A stretch of 64,000 nucleotides of DNA from Paenibacillus sp. 37 (GTDB lineage: Bacteria > Bacillota > Bacilli > Paenibacillales > Paenibacillaceae): positions 4,898,001 through 4,962,000 of the forward strand of contig NZ_CP043761.1 in NCBI RefSeq assembly GCF_008386395.1. Reading direction: 5' to 3'. A program made the position numbers and the translations under genes. Shown here piece by piece: positions 9,292-18,928 of this stretch (position 1 is the first letter of the stretch; the number at the start of each line of letters is the position of its first letter). Below the pieces are notes generated by a model. The model ran no database searches. It saw only the letters and a program-made list of their open reading frames with translations, and had not been told where the DNA came from.

Positions 9292-11244
9292 TTATTCATC
9301 CTTTGTGTGATCATGTGCATCGTTCAGTACATTCCCCATATAAATGCGGATGGTTGATCCCTGATCTACCCTCGCCCCAGGCTTAGGTGCCTGATTAATT
9401 ACGTATTTACCACTGCCAGACTTCGCCAGCATAAAATTCATGTTCAGGTCTTCGTACAGATCTTCAACAGTAGCTCCTGTCAGGTCTGGGACTGTCACGA
9501 TTTTGGTTTCACCATACTTGTATTCTTTGGCGACCTGATCCTTCCGAACAGGTACATTCATATAATGCAAAGCATCTTCAAGGATGTTCTGCACAATCGG
9601 GGCGGCAACCACACCTCCGAACTGAATTCCTTTGGGATTATCCACTGCGGTATAAACCACAATCTGTGGGTCATCTGCTGGTGCAAATCCGATAAAGGAT
9701 ACGATATGCTCAGTCGAGGAATAACGTCCGTTGATAACCTTCTGGGCTGTACCTGTTTTGCCACCAACCCGGTATCCATCAATGAATGCCGGACGCCCGG
9801 TACCTTTTGCGACAACACTCTCGAGTGCTTCACGTACTTGTTTGGATGTATTCTCCGAGATCACCTGACGAACCAGTTCCGGCTTGGCTTCTTCCATGAC
9901 TTCCCCTGTGACCGGATGGACCCACGCTTTCGTAACATAAGGCTTGTAAAGTTTACCCCCATTGATGGCCGCTGACACAGCTGCTACTTGCTGAATGGGC
10001 GTTACCGATACACCTTGACCAAAAGCAGTCGTTGCAAGCTCGACAGGTCCCACTCTGGACAGTTTGAACAGAATTCCACTGGCTTCTCCGCTGAGATCAA
10101 TCCCTGTCTTGGTACCGAAACCAAAGTCTTTAATATAGGAGAAGAGCGATTCTTTGCCCAGCCTCTGCCCCAAAGCCACAAAGCCCGGGTTACATGAGTT
10201 CTCCACAACTTGTAAGAAGGTCTGACTTCCGTGGCCGCCCTTTTTCCAGCAACGCAGACGGGCCCCACCCACCTCAACATATCCGGGATCAAAAAATTGA
10301 TCCTGTTGCAGATTGACCTTTTTCTCTTCAAGCGCTGCTGCCAAAGTAATGATCTTAAATGTGGAGCCCGGCTCGTAGGTCATCCAGATCGGTAAATTGC
10401 GATTGTATATCTCCGCTGGATATTGCTGATAATCGGCAGGTTCGTATCCCGGCCTGCTGGACATCCCCAAGATTTCACCCGTTTTGGGATTCATCGCTAT
10501 GGCCAATGCTGAGTTCGCTTGGAACTTCACCATGGCCTGATCCAGTTCTCTCTCCATGATGGACTGAATGGATTTATCAATGGTCAGCTTGAGGTTAAGG
10601 CCGTCCTTCGGTTCCACATACTTCTCGGATGAGCCCGGCATTAGCCTTCCGGCCGCATCGGACAAGTAGGACACACTGCCATTCAAACCATTCAGCTTAT
10701 CATCATACTTCTTCTCGACACCTGTTAAGCCCTGATTATCAATGCCCGTAAAACCAAGAATATGGGCAGCCAAATCATCATAAGGATAAAAACGTTTATT
10801 GTCCTCAGCAACAACGATACCCGGAAGCTTCAAATCACGGATGCGCTGAGCTTTCTCCATCGTAATTTTGCGGCCGCCGGGTTGTAGTCGTACAATGAGT
10901 TCTCGTTTCTTGATGGTTGCGAGCACTTTTTCTTCCGTCATCCCAAGCAATGGGGCCAGCGCTTTAGCTGTCGTTTCAGCTTCTTTAACCTGAGCCGGAA
11001 TGGCCATAATGGTCGGTGTTGTCACATTATAGGCCAGAGAGGTTCCATTTCGATCCAGGATCTCCCCCCGCTTGGCTGAATAAGGAATATTACGCCGCCA
11101 GGATTCTTCTGCTTTTGCTGACAATTCAGGGCCTTCCCCGAGCTGTACATAAGCAAGCCTGATCATCAGGGCCGAAAATAACAAAACTAAAATCATTAAA
11201 CTCCATAGCAACCTGCGCCGCAGATTTACGCTTGATCCTTTCAC
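9292..11244 (-). CDS. spoVD: Sporulation-type penicillin-binding protein SpoVD (class B transpeptidase)
   Basis: This class B PBP cross-links peptidoglycan outside the membrane; SpoVD makes the spore cortex together with SpoVE. The 650-residue protein has one N-terminal membrane anchor (about residues 11-30) and a PBP dimerisation domain. The transpeptidase domain carries SxxK at Ser294 (STFK), SxN at 350-352 (SCN) and KTG at 496-498. One C-terminal PASTA domain follows (about 590-640). A single PASTA domain, and position just after a second PASTA PBP, matches spoVD. The start is GTG with GGGGGGA upstream. A functional role in cortex is inferred from synteny. Confidence 0.92.
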   Translation of the reverse strand: MKGSSVNLRRRLLWSLMILVLLFSALMIRLAYVQLGEGPELSAKAEESWRRNIPYSAKRGEILDRNGTSLAYNVTTPTIMAIPAQVKEAETTAKALAPLLGMTEEKVLATIKKRELIVRLQPGGRKITMEKAQRIRDLKLPGIVVAEDNKRFYPYDDLAAHILGFTGIDNQGLTGVEKKYDDKLNGLNGSVSYLSDAAGRLMPGSSEKYVEPKDGLNLKLTIDKSIQSIMERELDQAMVKFQANSALAIAMNPKTGEILGMSSRPGYEPADYQQYPAEIYNRNLPIWMTYEPGSTFKIITLAAALEEKKVNLQQDQFFDPGYVEVGGARLRCWKKGGHGSQTFLQVVENSCNPGFVALGQRLGKESLFSYIKDFGFGTKTGIDLSGEASGILFKLSRVGPVELATTAFGQGVSVTPIQQVAAVSAAINGGKLYKPYVTKAWVHPVTGEVMEEAKPELVRQVISENTSKQVREALESVVAKGTGRPAFIDGYRVGGKTGTAQKVINGRYSSTEHIVSFIGFAPADDPQIVVYTAVDNPKGIQFGGVVAAPIVQNILEDALHYMNVPVRKDQVAKEYKYGETKIVTVPDLTGATVEDLYEDLNMNFMLAKSGSGKYVINQAPKPGARVDQGSTIRIYMGNVLNDAHDHTKDE

Positions 11245-11338
11245 GAAAAGATCCCCCCACTCGTCCCAAAATCATGACATTCGTTCCATTCATGAATATT
11301 CAGGACAACCGGGGGTTAGAACAAGCTGTCAGAGCTCC

Positions 11339-13681
11339 CTATGGAAGCGAAGCTCCGTTTGTGGCTGGATCATTAGAGGATTCGGATTCATTGGCAGGAG
11401 CCTTGTTGTTATCTGTTTTATCTGTTTTGTCTGTTCCGTCGGTTTTACCTTCTCCGCCCGAAGGCTCTTGTTCCTCCACTTCAGCTTCTGACGACGGATC
11501 AGAAGAGATCGGAGCCTCATCGGCTATACCTGTCACTGCAGCTTTGGCAGTTTGCAAGTTCAACTGCACAGTTCTCTGCTCACCTGCGACCTGCTCGGTT
11601 TGCTTCACGACATAGCCCTCACCCTTGACCGTAACCCCCACCTTCATGAGAGAAAGCACTTCAAGGGCATCACGGAGAGATTCACCTGTTAGATCGGGAA
11701 TCTTCATCTTGCTGCTTTCTTCCGTTAGCAGATAGATTCGTTGTCCTGGATTCATAGAAGCGCCTGCAACCGGATACTGCCGAATTACATTATCACCTTG
11801 ACCAAGAGTCACATAAGCAATACCTGCGCTTAGAAGCTGGCTTCTGGCCTGTTTGGCTGTCTTGCCACTCAAGTCAGGTGCCTTGGCTTGCACGACAGAG
11901 ACTTCTTTTGACTTTTTGTCAGGAGTTTTGGCTGTATCTTTGGGTATTCCCATATATTGAAGAGTCTGGCTGACAATCTTTTTGAACACCGGTGCAGCTG
12001 CGGTTCCTCCCCCAATGTTGGTTCCATCCGGTTGGTCAATGACAACAAGTATAGCAATCTTCGGATTATTCACGGGCGCGAATCCAATAAACGATACAAC
12101 GTCTTTTGACTTACTGTATGCTCCATTAACAACCTTTCTTGCCGTACCTGTCTTACCAGCTACACGGTAACCTTCAATATAGGCGTTACGACCAGTACCA
12201 ATCGTTTGGTCTGCAACCACTTGTTCCAAATAACCACTCACCAGTTTAGAAGATTCCTTGGAAATCACCTGACGAACAACTTTAGGTTTGATCACTTCCG
12301 TTGTTCCATCATTCGGGTTCTTGATCTCCTTCACCAGATGTGGCTCCAGCAATTTGCCGCCGTTGGCGATCGCAGAGATGGCTGCGACCTGTTGAATTGG
12401 TGTTACCTGTACAAGACCATGCCCATAGGCTGCCGTGGCAATCTCAGATTTGTATACAAGTGGCTTGATCGGTGACGCTGACTCATTCGGCAGATCAATA
12501 CCTGTCTTTTTACCAAAACCGAATTCGTCTATGTAATGACGCAGACGTTCACCACCAAGCATGTTATAACCCAAGTTAACAAAGGCAATGTTACTTGACC
12601 GTTTGACACCTTCAAGATAAGATATCCAACCATAGGCATGTCCATTATCACTAATTGGGAAACCACCGATATACATGCGTTTGGATTCGAAACTTGCATT
12701 GGGATCGAAAAGTTTTTCTTCTACAGCCCCTGCCAGCGTAACTATTTTGAATGTACTACCTGGCTCATAGATGGATTGAGTAGCATGATTGATAAAATTC
12801 TTTTGATCAGGTGTACTCCCATACGAATTCGGGTTAAAAGTTGGCCAATTCGCCATGCCTAGAATCTCCATGGTGCTCGGGTCTGCTGCAATGACCGTCA
12901 TACTCAGTGGATTATATTTGGCAACGGCTTCTTTCATTGCATCCTCAATGTAGAACTGGATCGTGTCATCGATGGTTAGCGTAAGGTTTTTACCGTTCTG
13001 AGGTGGCAGATAGTTATCCTGTGAATCCGGAAGTTTAATGCCTTTGGCATCCTTCTGATAATTCAGATATCCGTCTGTACCAGTCAGTGCTTCATCATAT
13101 GAGACTTCAAGTCCATTGACAGCTTTCCCATCACGGCTCATATATCCCAAGAGGTGAGAGGCAAGTGTTTCTTCAGGGTAAAAACGCTTCGACTCCTGAG
13201 CCATCACAATTGCATTACGCGCCTTATATTCATCTTGCAGTTCTTCACGCAACTCGTTGACTTGTGCAGCAAGTTCAGGACTTATCTTATATCCTTCACT
13301 GCGTACTTCACGTTGCTGATAGAAGACTCCATCTTTATTTTTGGCTGTGACCAGAGCACGCATCTCACTCTCATTTTTCCCAAGAAGGGCAGAAAGTTTC
13401 TCCGTAACAACATCCTGAATTCCAAGTTCATTAATTAATAACGGATTAACAGAAACCGTATACGCAGGCGAGTCAGTAGCCAAAATGTTACCATTTCGAT
13501 CCGTAATCGTTCCACGTGCAGCCTTAATCGTCTGTTCCCGCTCTACCAAACCGGCTGCCCGTTCCTGCCATACACCGCCATTCACAACTTGAATGAAAAA
13601 GATTCGGGTTACGAGTACAAGAAAAAAGAGGGTAATACATCCCCCTATAAGCAACGTGCGCATCTTTATTCTTTTTATCAT
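11339..13681 (-). CDS. pbpB: Division penicillin-binding protein, PBP2B/FtsI type with PASTA domains
   Basis: This class B transpeptidase should act at the division septum with FtsL and a SEDS partner. It has 780 residues: a membrane anchor at about 9-30, a dimerisation domain, and a transpeptidase domain with Ser309 (STFK), SSN at 362-364 and KTG at 510-512. Two PASTA domains follow at about 605-665 and 668-725, then a tail of about 55 residues rich in Glu, Asp, Ser and Thr containing repeated T-D-x-T-D-K units. The tail is low complexity and probably disordered. RBS AAAGAGGTG supports the ATG at 13681. It lies directly after ftsL. Confidence 0.93.
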   Translation of the reverse strand: MIKRIKMRTLLIGGCITLFFLVLVTRIFFIQVVNGGVWQERAAGLVEREQTIKAARGTITDRNGNILATDSPAYTVSVNPLLINELGIQDVVTEKLSALLGKNESEMRALVTAKNKDGVFYQQREVRSEGYKISPELAAQVNELREELQDEYKARNAIVMAQESKRFYPEETLASHLLGYMSRDGKAVNGLEVSYDEALTGTDGYLNYQKDAKGIKLPDSQDNYLPPQNGKNLTLTIDDTIQFYIEDAMKEAVAKYNPLSMTVIAADPSTMEILGMANWPTFNPNSYGSTPDQKNFINHATQSIYEPGSTFKIVTLAGAVEEKLFDPNASFESKRMYIGGFPISDNGHAYGWISYLEGVKRSSNIAFVNLGYNMLGGERLRHYIDEFGFGKKTGIDLPNESASPIKPLVYKSEIATAAYGHGLVQVTPIQQVAAISAIANGGKLLEPHLVKEIKNPNDGTTEVIKPKVVRQVISKESSKLVSGYLEQVVADQTIGTGRNAYIEGYRVAGKTGTARKVVNGAYSKSKDVVSFIGFAPVNNPKIAILVVIDQPDGTNIGGGTAAAPVFKKIVSQTLQYMGIPKDTAKTPDKKSKEVSVVQAKAPDLSGKTAKQARSQLLSAGIAYVTLGQGDNVIRQYPVAGASMNPGQRIYLLTEESSKMKIPDLTGESLRDALEVLSLMKVGVTVKGEGYVVKQTEQVAGEQRTVQLNLQTAKAAVTGIADEAPISSDPSSEAEVEEQEPSGGEGKTDGTDKTDKTDNNKAPANESESSNDPATNGASLP

Positions 13682-13693
13682 CGGAACACCTCT

Positions 13694-14122
13694 TTACTTA
13701 CTGCTTGCTGTATTCGAGGACGACTCAGTACCAGTTGATTTCGTACTTGTTGAGCGAGGTACATAAATGACATCCTTACCGGAAGCTTCAACGTAACCAA
13801 GTTGTTTTGCATTTTCGATAACCTGGTTATTCAATGTTTCTTTTTCCACCTGCAGGTCTGCGATCGTCTTTTCATACACCTTGATATCCGAAATAGTGGA
13901 CTGCGCCTGCTTGTTCAGATCGTAGATATGAGCATAACGAGACATCAAGGCTCCTCCAACAAGGATAACTGCAACCAGGGTAATCAGATACAAAATCTTC
14001 TCGCGCGCCGGAAGACCCGTACGACGGGTCACCACTTTGGTGGTTTCTTTGTATCGTTGCTGGGTCACACGTTCCTGGGACGCTTTTTCTTTTACAGCGA
14101 GATTACCACGTGTATATGCCAT
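13694..14122 (-). CDS. ftsL: Cell division protein FtsL
   Basis: FtsL is a small bitopic membrane protein that joins DivIC/DivIB and activates the septal synthase. The 142-residue protein has a basic cytoplasmic N-terminus, one membrane segment at about 44-62, and a coiled-coil stretch at about 66-105. Its Ser/Thr-rich tail is low complexity. Sequence identity in this family is poor; the call rests on this topology, the length and the position between rsmH and the division PBP. Confidence 0.88.
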   Translation of the reverse strand: MAYTRGNLAVKEKASQERVTQQRYKETTKVVTRRTGLPAREKILYLITLVAVILVGGALMSRYAHIYDLNKQAQSTISDIKVYEKTIADLQVEKETLNNQVIENAKQLGYVEASGKDVIYVPRSTSTKSTGTESSSNTASSK

Positions 14123-14149
14123 ACTCCGATTCTCTCCTCCACTCTTGAT

Positions 14150-15100
14150 CTACAATTTCTCGGCTACGCGCAGCTTGGCTGAACGAGCACGTGAATTTTC
14201 GGTCAATTCCGTTTCCGTTGGAATCAACGGTTTTCTGTTAACTAAACGCAGGGTCCCCTTGCCGCCGCATACACACAACGGAAAATCGGGTGGACATGTA
14301 CATTTTTCCAGATAACTGCTGAAAATCTGTTTACATATCCGATCCTCAAGGGAATGGAAGGTGATAACAGATACACGTCCTCCTGGTGCCAGACAACGAA
14401 CAGCCTGATGCAAACCTTCCTCAAACGCACCCAACTCATCGTTGACGGCAATGCGTAGTGCCTGGAAGCTGCGTTTGGCAGGATGTCCACCAGTACGTCG
14501 AGCTGCCGCCGGGATGCCTTCCTTGATCAGTTCCACGAGTTCACCTGTCGTCTCAATGGTGGACTGCGCTCGTTTTCCGACGATAACACGGGCAATTCTT
14601 CTCGAAAACTTCTCTTCACCATAGCGATACAAAATTCGAGCAATCTCTTCTTCTGGCCACTCATTCACAATCTCTTTGGCCGTCAGCATTGCATCCTGGT
14701 CCATTCGCATATCGAGCGGAGCATCGTGATTGTAACTGAATCCACGTTCTCCTTCATCAAATTGCGGAGATGACACACCCAAGTCGTACAAAATACCGTC
14801 GACCTGTGGCACACCATCCATCATTGGTACATCCAGATCCTTGAGTACCTGTTCCAGATCCCGAAAATTGGTTTTCACCAATGTTACACGTTCTCCATAA
14901 GCTGCGAGCTTCTCACGAGCATTGTCCAAAGCCCAATCATCCTGATCAAGTGCGATCAGACGTCCCCCTGGACCAAGCTTGGAAGCAATCACGGAGCTAT
15001 GTCCGCCACCGCCTAAAGTGCAGTCCACGTATATACCGTCCTGCTTGATGTTTAATCCCTCTGTTGCCTCTTCTTTGAGTACGGTTATGTGGTGAAACAA
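14150..15100 (-). CDS. rsmH: 16S rRNA (cytosine1402-N4)-methyltransferase RsmH
   Basis: RsmH methylates C1402 of 16S rRNA with S-adenosylmethionine. The 316-residue protein starts [12 protein letters not shown] and has the SAM-binding motif [10 protein letters not shown] near residue 26. It also has [20 protein letters not shown] with DMRMD, and HSLEDR near the C-terminal third. The start is a TTG at 15098-15100 with GGAGGGG six bases upstream, 18 nt after mraZ. The gene is the second of the dcw operon. Confidence 0.95.
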   Translation of the reverse strand: MFHHITVLKEEATEGLNIKQDGIYVDCTLGGGGHSSVIASKLGPGGRLIALDQDDWALDNAREKLAAYGERVTLVKTNFRDLEQVLKDLDVPMMDGVPQVDGILYDLGVSSPQFDEGERGFSYNHDAPLDMRMDQDAMLTAKEIVNEWPEEEIARILYRYGEEKFSRRIARVIVGKRAQSTIETTGELVELIKEGIPAAARRTGGHPAKRSFQALRIAVNDELGAFEEGLHQAVRCLAPGGRVSVITFHSLEDRICKQIFSSYLEKCTCPPDFPLCVCGGKGTLRLVNRKPLIPTETELTENSRARSAKLRVAEKL

Positions 15101-15118
15101 CCTGCACCCCTCCTGACT

Positions 15119-15556
15119 TTATAAATCAAAATTAAAATCGACCAGCTTTTCGGCAATGTCGTTGAATGCTTCTTCGGATTGATTGAAATAACTCTCCCAT
15201 ATGCCTTTGCTCCAAATCTCCACCCGGTTCGACACGCCAAGAACAACACAATCCTTGTCCAGCTTGGCATACTCTCTTAAATTGCCCGGCAGATTTACCC
15301 TGCCCTGTTTGTCCAGTTCACATTCGGTTGCACCCGAGAAAAAAAACCGGGTAAACGCACGTGCATCAGATTTCATCAATGGCAGTGCTTTGAGCTTCTG
15401 TTCCATGACCCCCCACTCCTCCATGGGGTACACGAAAAGACACTGGTCCAAACCCCGTGTGACAACGAAAGACGGTCCCAGAGATTCGCGGAATTTAGCC
15501 GGAATGATAACCCGACCCTTATCATCAATGCTATGTTGGAACTCCCCCATAAACAT
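15119..15556 (-). CDS. mraZ: Transcriptional regulator MraZ
   Basis: MraZ is a ring-forming DNA-binding protein with two AbrB-like (SpoVT) halves that controls its own dcw operon. The 145-residue protein starts [15 protein letters not shown] and has the two DKGR/DKQGR repeats expected of the family (near residues 13 and 84). A GTG twelve bases upstream is in frame, but it lies too close to the GAGGAG ribosome site, and the ATG at 15556 gives the conserved N-terminus. The upstream 10-bp repeats at 15578-15607 look like its binding site, implying autoregulation. Confidence 0.95.
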   Translation of the reverse strand: MFMGEFQHSIDDKGRVIIPAKFRESLGPSFVVTRGLDQCLFVYPMEEWGVMEQKLKALPLMKSDARAFTRFFFSGATECELDKQGRVNLPGNLREYAKLDKDCVVLGVSNRVEIWSKGIWESYFNQSEEAFNDIAEKLVDFNFDL

Positions 15557-15577
15557 TGGCCCACTCACTCCTCACCC

Positions 15578-15607
15578 GTTTCTCCCACTTTGCCCCACTT
15601 TCCACCA
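15578..15607 (-). promoter_or_regulatory. MraZ-box operator: three 10-bp direct repeats
   Basis: On the minus strand three consecutive decamers, TGGTGGAAAG, TGGGGCAAAG and TGGGAGAAAC, are followed by a degenerate fourth, GGGTGAGGAG. MraZ is known to bind TGG(G)-containing repeats spaced by one helical turn in the leader of its own operon. Position, period and sequence all fit. Confidence 0.75.
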
Positions 15608-15614
15608 CCTAAGC

Positions 15615-15642
15615 ATAATAGATTCGCACAAAAAAATCAAAA
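15615..15642 (-). promoter_or_regulatory. Putative promoter of the mraZ-dcw operon
   Basis: TATTAT at 15615-15620 lies just upstream of the MraZ repeats. The -35 is weak: TTTTGA at 15637-15642 with a 16-bp spacer. Weak -35 boxes are common at activator or repressor controlled promoters, but the call is tentative. Confidence 0.4.
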
Positions 15643-15680
15643 CCCTTCTTGCATGACTTGATTTTTTAATTTTTCAGCAT

Positions 15681-15720
15681 AAAAAAACGTCCTTGATCCT
15701 GTCACTCAGGATCAAAGACG
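15681..15720 (-). terminator. Rho-independent terminator after ahcY
   Basis: A long hairpin with TTGATCCTG and CAGGATCAA arms extended by CGTC/GACG is followed on the minus strand by seven T. It lies about 110 nt after the ahcY stop and separates that transcript from the dcw operon. Confidence 0.88.
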
Positions 15721-15829
15721 CTTCCCGTAAACGGGCAATCGTATGTCTACCCGCACATGAGCCATATCATCAATAAACCATTCTATACCTATTGAATCAT
15801 TTCATCAGCTTGTAATTATTGGATAGTGC

Positions 15830-17095
15830 TTAAAATTTCCAGCTATCCAGGTATTTCTCTTGCTCAGCTGACAAGGAGTCGATGCCAATATTCAGGCTTT
15901 CAAGTTTATAGCTGGCAACCTGCTGGTCAATATCATATGGTACATTAACAACGTTTTTACCCAAGTTTTCATAATTCTCACTTACATAACGCAGACCAAG
16001 TGCCTGCAGGGCAAACGTCGTATCCATGATTTCGGCAGGGTGACCATCTGCTGCACCCAGGTTCACAAGACGACCTTCTGCGAGAAGGTACATCTTACGA
16101 CCGTCTTTGAAACGATATTCCTCAATGTTGCGGCGAACTGTGCGAATCGATTCCGAACGTTTAGCCAGTTCAGGTTTATTCACTTCAACATCAAAGTGAC
16201 CTGCATTACTCAGGATCGCTCCATCCTTCATCACATCGTAATGCTCCCCTGTGATAACATCCTTATTGCCTGTAACCGCAATAAAGAAATCGCCCAATTT
16301 GGCGGCTTCCACCATTGTCATGACCCGGAACCCGTCCATGTGTGCTTCTACCGCTTTGATTGGATCGATCTCGGTTACGATCACATTCGCACCAAGACCT
16401 TTGGCGCGCATCGCTACACCTTTACCACACCAGCCATAACCTGCAACCACTACGTTTTTACCAGCGATAACCAAGTTGGTTGTACGAATAATTCCGTCGA
16501 ATGCAGATTGTCCTGTACCGTAGCGATTATCGAACAGATACTTGCAGTATGCGTCATTAACTGCAACCATTGGAAACTTCAATTGGCCTTCTTTCGCCAA
16601 TGCTTTCAAACGAATAATACCCGTTGTCGTTTCTTCTGCTCCGCCGCGAATTGTTGCTGCGAGGTCAGGGCGCTCGGATGCAATAATGGTTGCAAAGTCT
16701 CCGCCATCATCAATAATAAGATCAGGCTTCACTTCAAGCGCACGCAGTTGCAAAGATTTGAATTCCGCAGGTTCCGGATTGTATTTCGCATATACTGTAA
16801 CACCGTCTTCCACTAATGCTGCGCAGACATCATCTTGTGTAGACAATGGGTTACTGTGCGTAATCGTTACTTCCGCCCCACCCGCTTGGATCACTTTTGC
16901 CAAGTAAGCTGTTTTTGCCTCCAGATGAAGACAAATCGCGACCTTCAAACCTTTGAAAGGCAGATCCTGTTCGAATTGGCGACGAATGCGGTTTAATACC
17001 GGCATATGTGCCTCTACCCAGTCTATTTTCAGATGACCCTCTGAAGCGAGTCCCATATCTTTAACAATACTGTTTTGCAACGCAGGTGTAGTCAT
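15830..17095 (-). CDS. ahcY: Adenosylhomocysteinase
   Basis: The enzyme hydrolyses S-adenosylhomocysteine to adenosine and homocysteine using bound NAD. The 421-residue protein has the substrate region EAKTAYLA, NDAYCKYLFDNRYGTGQS, the Rossmann motif VVAGYGWCGKG, and the C-terminal HPAEIMD. It is of the shorter type that lacks the roughly 40-residue insertion of eukaryotic and many proteobacterial enzymes. AGGAGGATATG precedes the ATG. B. subtilis recycles SAH by the MtnN/LuxS route and lacks this gene. Here it sits between bshC and mraZ, 44 nt behind bshC, and ends at its own terminator. Confidence 0.95.
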   Translation of the reverse strand: MTTPALQNSIVKDMGLASEGHLKIDWVEAHMPVLNRIRRQFEQDLPFKGLKVAICLHLEAKTAYLAKVIQAGGAEVTITHSNPLSTQDDVCAALVEDGVTVYAKYNPEPAEFKSLQLRALEVKPDLIIDDGGDFATIIASERPDLAATIRGGAEETTTGIIRLKALAKEGQLKFPMVAVNDAYCKYLFDNRYGTGQSAFDGIIRTTNLVIAGKNVVVAGYGWCGKGVAMRAKGLGANVIVTEIDPIKAVEAHMDGFRVMTMVEAAKLGDFFIAVTGNKDVITGEHYDVMKDGAILSNAGHFDVEVNKPELAKRSESIRTVRRNIEEYRFKDGRKMYLLAEGRLVNLGAADGHPAEIMDTTFALQALGLRYVSENYENLGKNVVNVPYDIDQQVASYKLESLNIGIDSLSAEQEKYLDSWKF

Positions 17096-17139
17096 TTCAT
17101 ATCCTCCTTGTTTATGTGTTTCTTCTATTATAAAGGACT

Positions 17140-18771
17140 CTATAGTGCAATAACCTTGTGCTCTCCAAGGAATTCACTTGAGGCCTTAATCAGTTCATCG
17201 ATCCACTCGGTGCCATAACGATTCAGGTAAAAGAGTGCATTATGTACTCGTTCCTGTGGTTTGCCCGTTGGGAATAAGGAGTTTTGAATGCCGTTCCAGT
17301 GCCTTAGACTCACATGGTGTTTATCTTCGATAGCTTTGTGAGTCTGCTGTTTCAGATACTGCATTTGCTCGTTGATTTTACTCAAATTGGTATCGCCAAT
17401 TCGTTCCAGCCCAGGATGAATCTCCGCAATCTCATCTAGCAACGGTCCATACAGATCAAGAAACGCCTCCTGAACCTTGTCAAACTGTTCATCTACCTGG
17501 AACGTCTCCTGCTGTGCGAGCCACTGCTCCTTCTTTTCTTCCATATGATATTGAACATCCTGAAAAGAAAGTCCATATTGTTTCATATGTTTGTGATGAA
17601 CATCTTCCATAATGGTGAAAGACAACCGCGGCAACAAAATGGGCATTTGCAGGCCGAACTGACGGAATGCTTCCCGAGTCAAACCCCAATATGCAATTTC
17701 ACCTTGCCCCAAAATAACAGCGGCTACAGGCAACACGGAATCTTGCATTAATGGTCGTGTCAATACGTTGTTACTGAAGCGCTCCGGATGTTCTCCCAGT
17801 TCCTGAAGCAAACGTTCCTCTGTGAAAGAAACCAAACCTTTGCGATCACTATATAGACCGTCCTTCAACAACAAGAGCAGACGCGTACCTTCATGAATAT
17901 AGAACAGATTGGCTCCATCCTCCGCTACTTCGGCAGGCATAGCATAACCAGCTTGTTGTACCAGCGAAGCACCTTGTGTGTATGCGCTGCGCAGCACTTC
18001 ATTTTTTCGTATCAACCGCTCAAACACGGGCTGTTCCAACCTGCGTAAATCTGGATCCGATGCATCCATTAGAACAAGTCCACTACTGGCAAACAAGGCA
18101 GATATCATGCGAGCAAAAGCATCACTCAGATTTGAACTGGATTGATGGATCTCTGTGATGCATTTCATCAGTCCTGGTTTATGTATCGTATCAGGTAAAA
18201 GATGTTCCACCTGTTCGAGTACATTCACCCACTGCTGCGAATCCACATGAACATTACTTACAGAATCCCTTCCTGCGAATCGTCCTTGTAACTTAACCTT
18301 CTTCATGTCTCCCTGATGATCAGGTAGATAAGTGTGGTTAACCTCATCCCAGTCATGGTCTTCACCGGCAATCCAAAATACTGGGACTACCGGGCGTTGA
18401 AGTCTTTCTTCCGCTTCACGCGCAGCTGCCACTACGCTGGCGGCTTTGTATATGACGAACAGAGGTCCGGTGAGCAGACCGCTCTGCTGTCCTCCTGTAA
18501 CCACTAGTGCATCTTGTTCTGCAAGACGTGTGATGGACGCATGAACCTCTCCATGGTCGTTCACCCGCTTATTATATATACGTAAATACTCTGCCAGATC
18601 ACGACGATCAATACGTGTGTTTTCCGATTGGTCCACCCACTCGGCACGCGCCTGAAGTCCTGATTCCCAGCGAATGTCATACTCGTAAAGGCCACGCGCA
18701 GCATCTCTTGAACAGATATAATCTTCTGCAAGTCTTGATCCGCTGCGGATTGCCTCGGTAATACCGTTCAT
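17140..18771 (-). CDS. bshC: Bacillithiol biosynthesis cysteine-adding enzyme BshC
   Basis: BshC catalyses the last step of bacillithiol synthesis, joining cysteine to glucosaminyl-malate. The 543-residue length is typical. Landmarks are the N-terminal VTGGQQSGLLTGPLF loop and FWIAGEDHDWDEVNH near residues 130-145, both conserved in this family, and a coiled-coil region toward the C-terminus. RBS TAGGAGG is 8 nt before the ATG. In B. subtilis bshC (yllA) is next to mraZ; here ahcY separates them. Confidence 0.93.
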   Translation of the reverse strand: MNGITEAIRSGSRLAEDYICSRDAARGLYEYDIRWESGLQARAEWVDQSENTRIDRRDLAEYLRIYNKRVNDHGEVHASITRLAEQDALVVTGGQQSGLLTGPLFVIYKAASVVAAAREAEERLQRPVVPVFWIAGEDHDWDEVNHTYLPDHQGDMKKVKLQGRFAGRDSVSNVHVDSQQWVNVLEQVEHLLPDTIHKPGLMKCITEIHQSSSNLSDAFARMISALFASSGLVLMDASDPDLRRLEQPVFERLIRKNEVLRSAYTQGASLVQQAGYAMPAEVAEDGANLFYIHEGTRLLLLLKDGLYSDRKGLVSFTEERLLQELGEHPERFSNNVLTRPLMQDSVLPVAAVILGQGEIAYWGLTREAFRQFGLQMPILLPRLSFTIMEDVHHKHMKQYGLSFQDVQYHMEEKKEQWLAQQETFQVDEQFDKVQEAFLDLYGPLLDEIAEIHPGLERIGDTNLSKINEQMQYLKQQTHKAIEDKHHVSLRHWNGIQNSLFPTGKPQERVHNALFYLNRYGTEWIDELIKASSEFLGEHKVIAL

Positions 18772-18859
18772 GAGGTCTGCCTCCTATTCTGCTTCAAAGA
18801 GCCTTTCTTGATTGTACCGAATTCAAGGCCGCTTCGTCAAAAGAAAGTGATCAAAATAC

Positions 18860-18887
18860 GAAAAAAACCGCCGAACGAGTCGGCGGC
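18860..18887 (-). terminator. Terminator of the opp operon
   Basis: Stem CCGCCGA/TCGGCGG with a 5-nt loop is followed on the minus strand by seven T, about 40 nt after the stop of the fused OppDF gene. Confidence 0.9.
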
Positions 18888-18928
18888 ATTTAATACATCA
18901 ATAATAGCATATCGCTTTAATATTCCTA

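Noticed and set aside
11245..11338. SigE promoter in front of spoVD
   Set aside because: GAATATT matches a SigE -35, but no -10 lies at the correct distance.
11400..11460. Short tandem T-D-K codon repeats in the PBP tail as a possible mobile or phase-variable tract
   Set aside because: Units are imperfect and three codons long, so length changes keep the frame; it looks like a simple disordered tail.
16040..16816. 258-codon plus-strand frame opposite ahcY
   Set aside because: Shadow of a conserved enzyme gene; composition is Cys/His/Asn-rich as expected from reverse reading.
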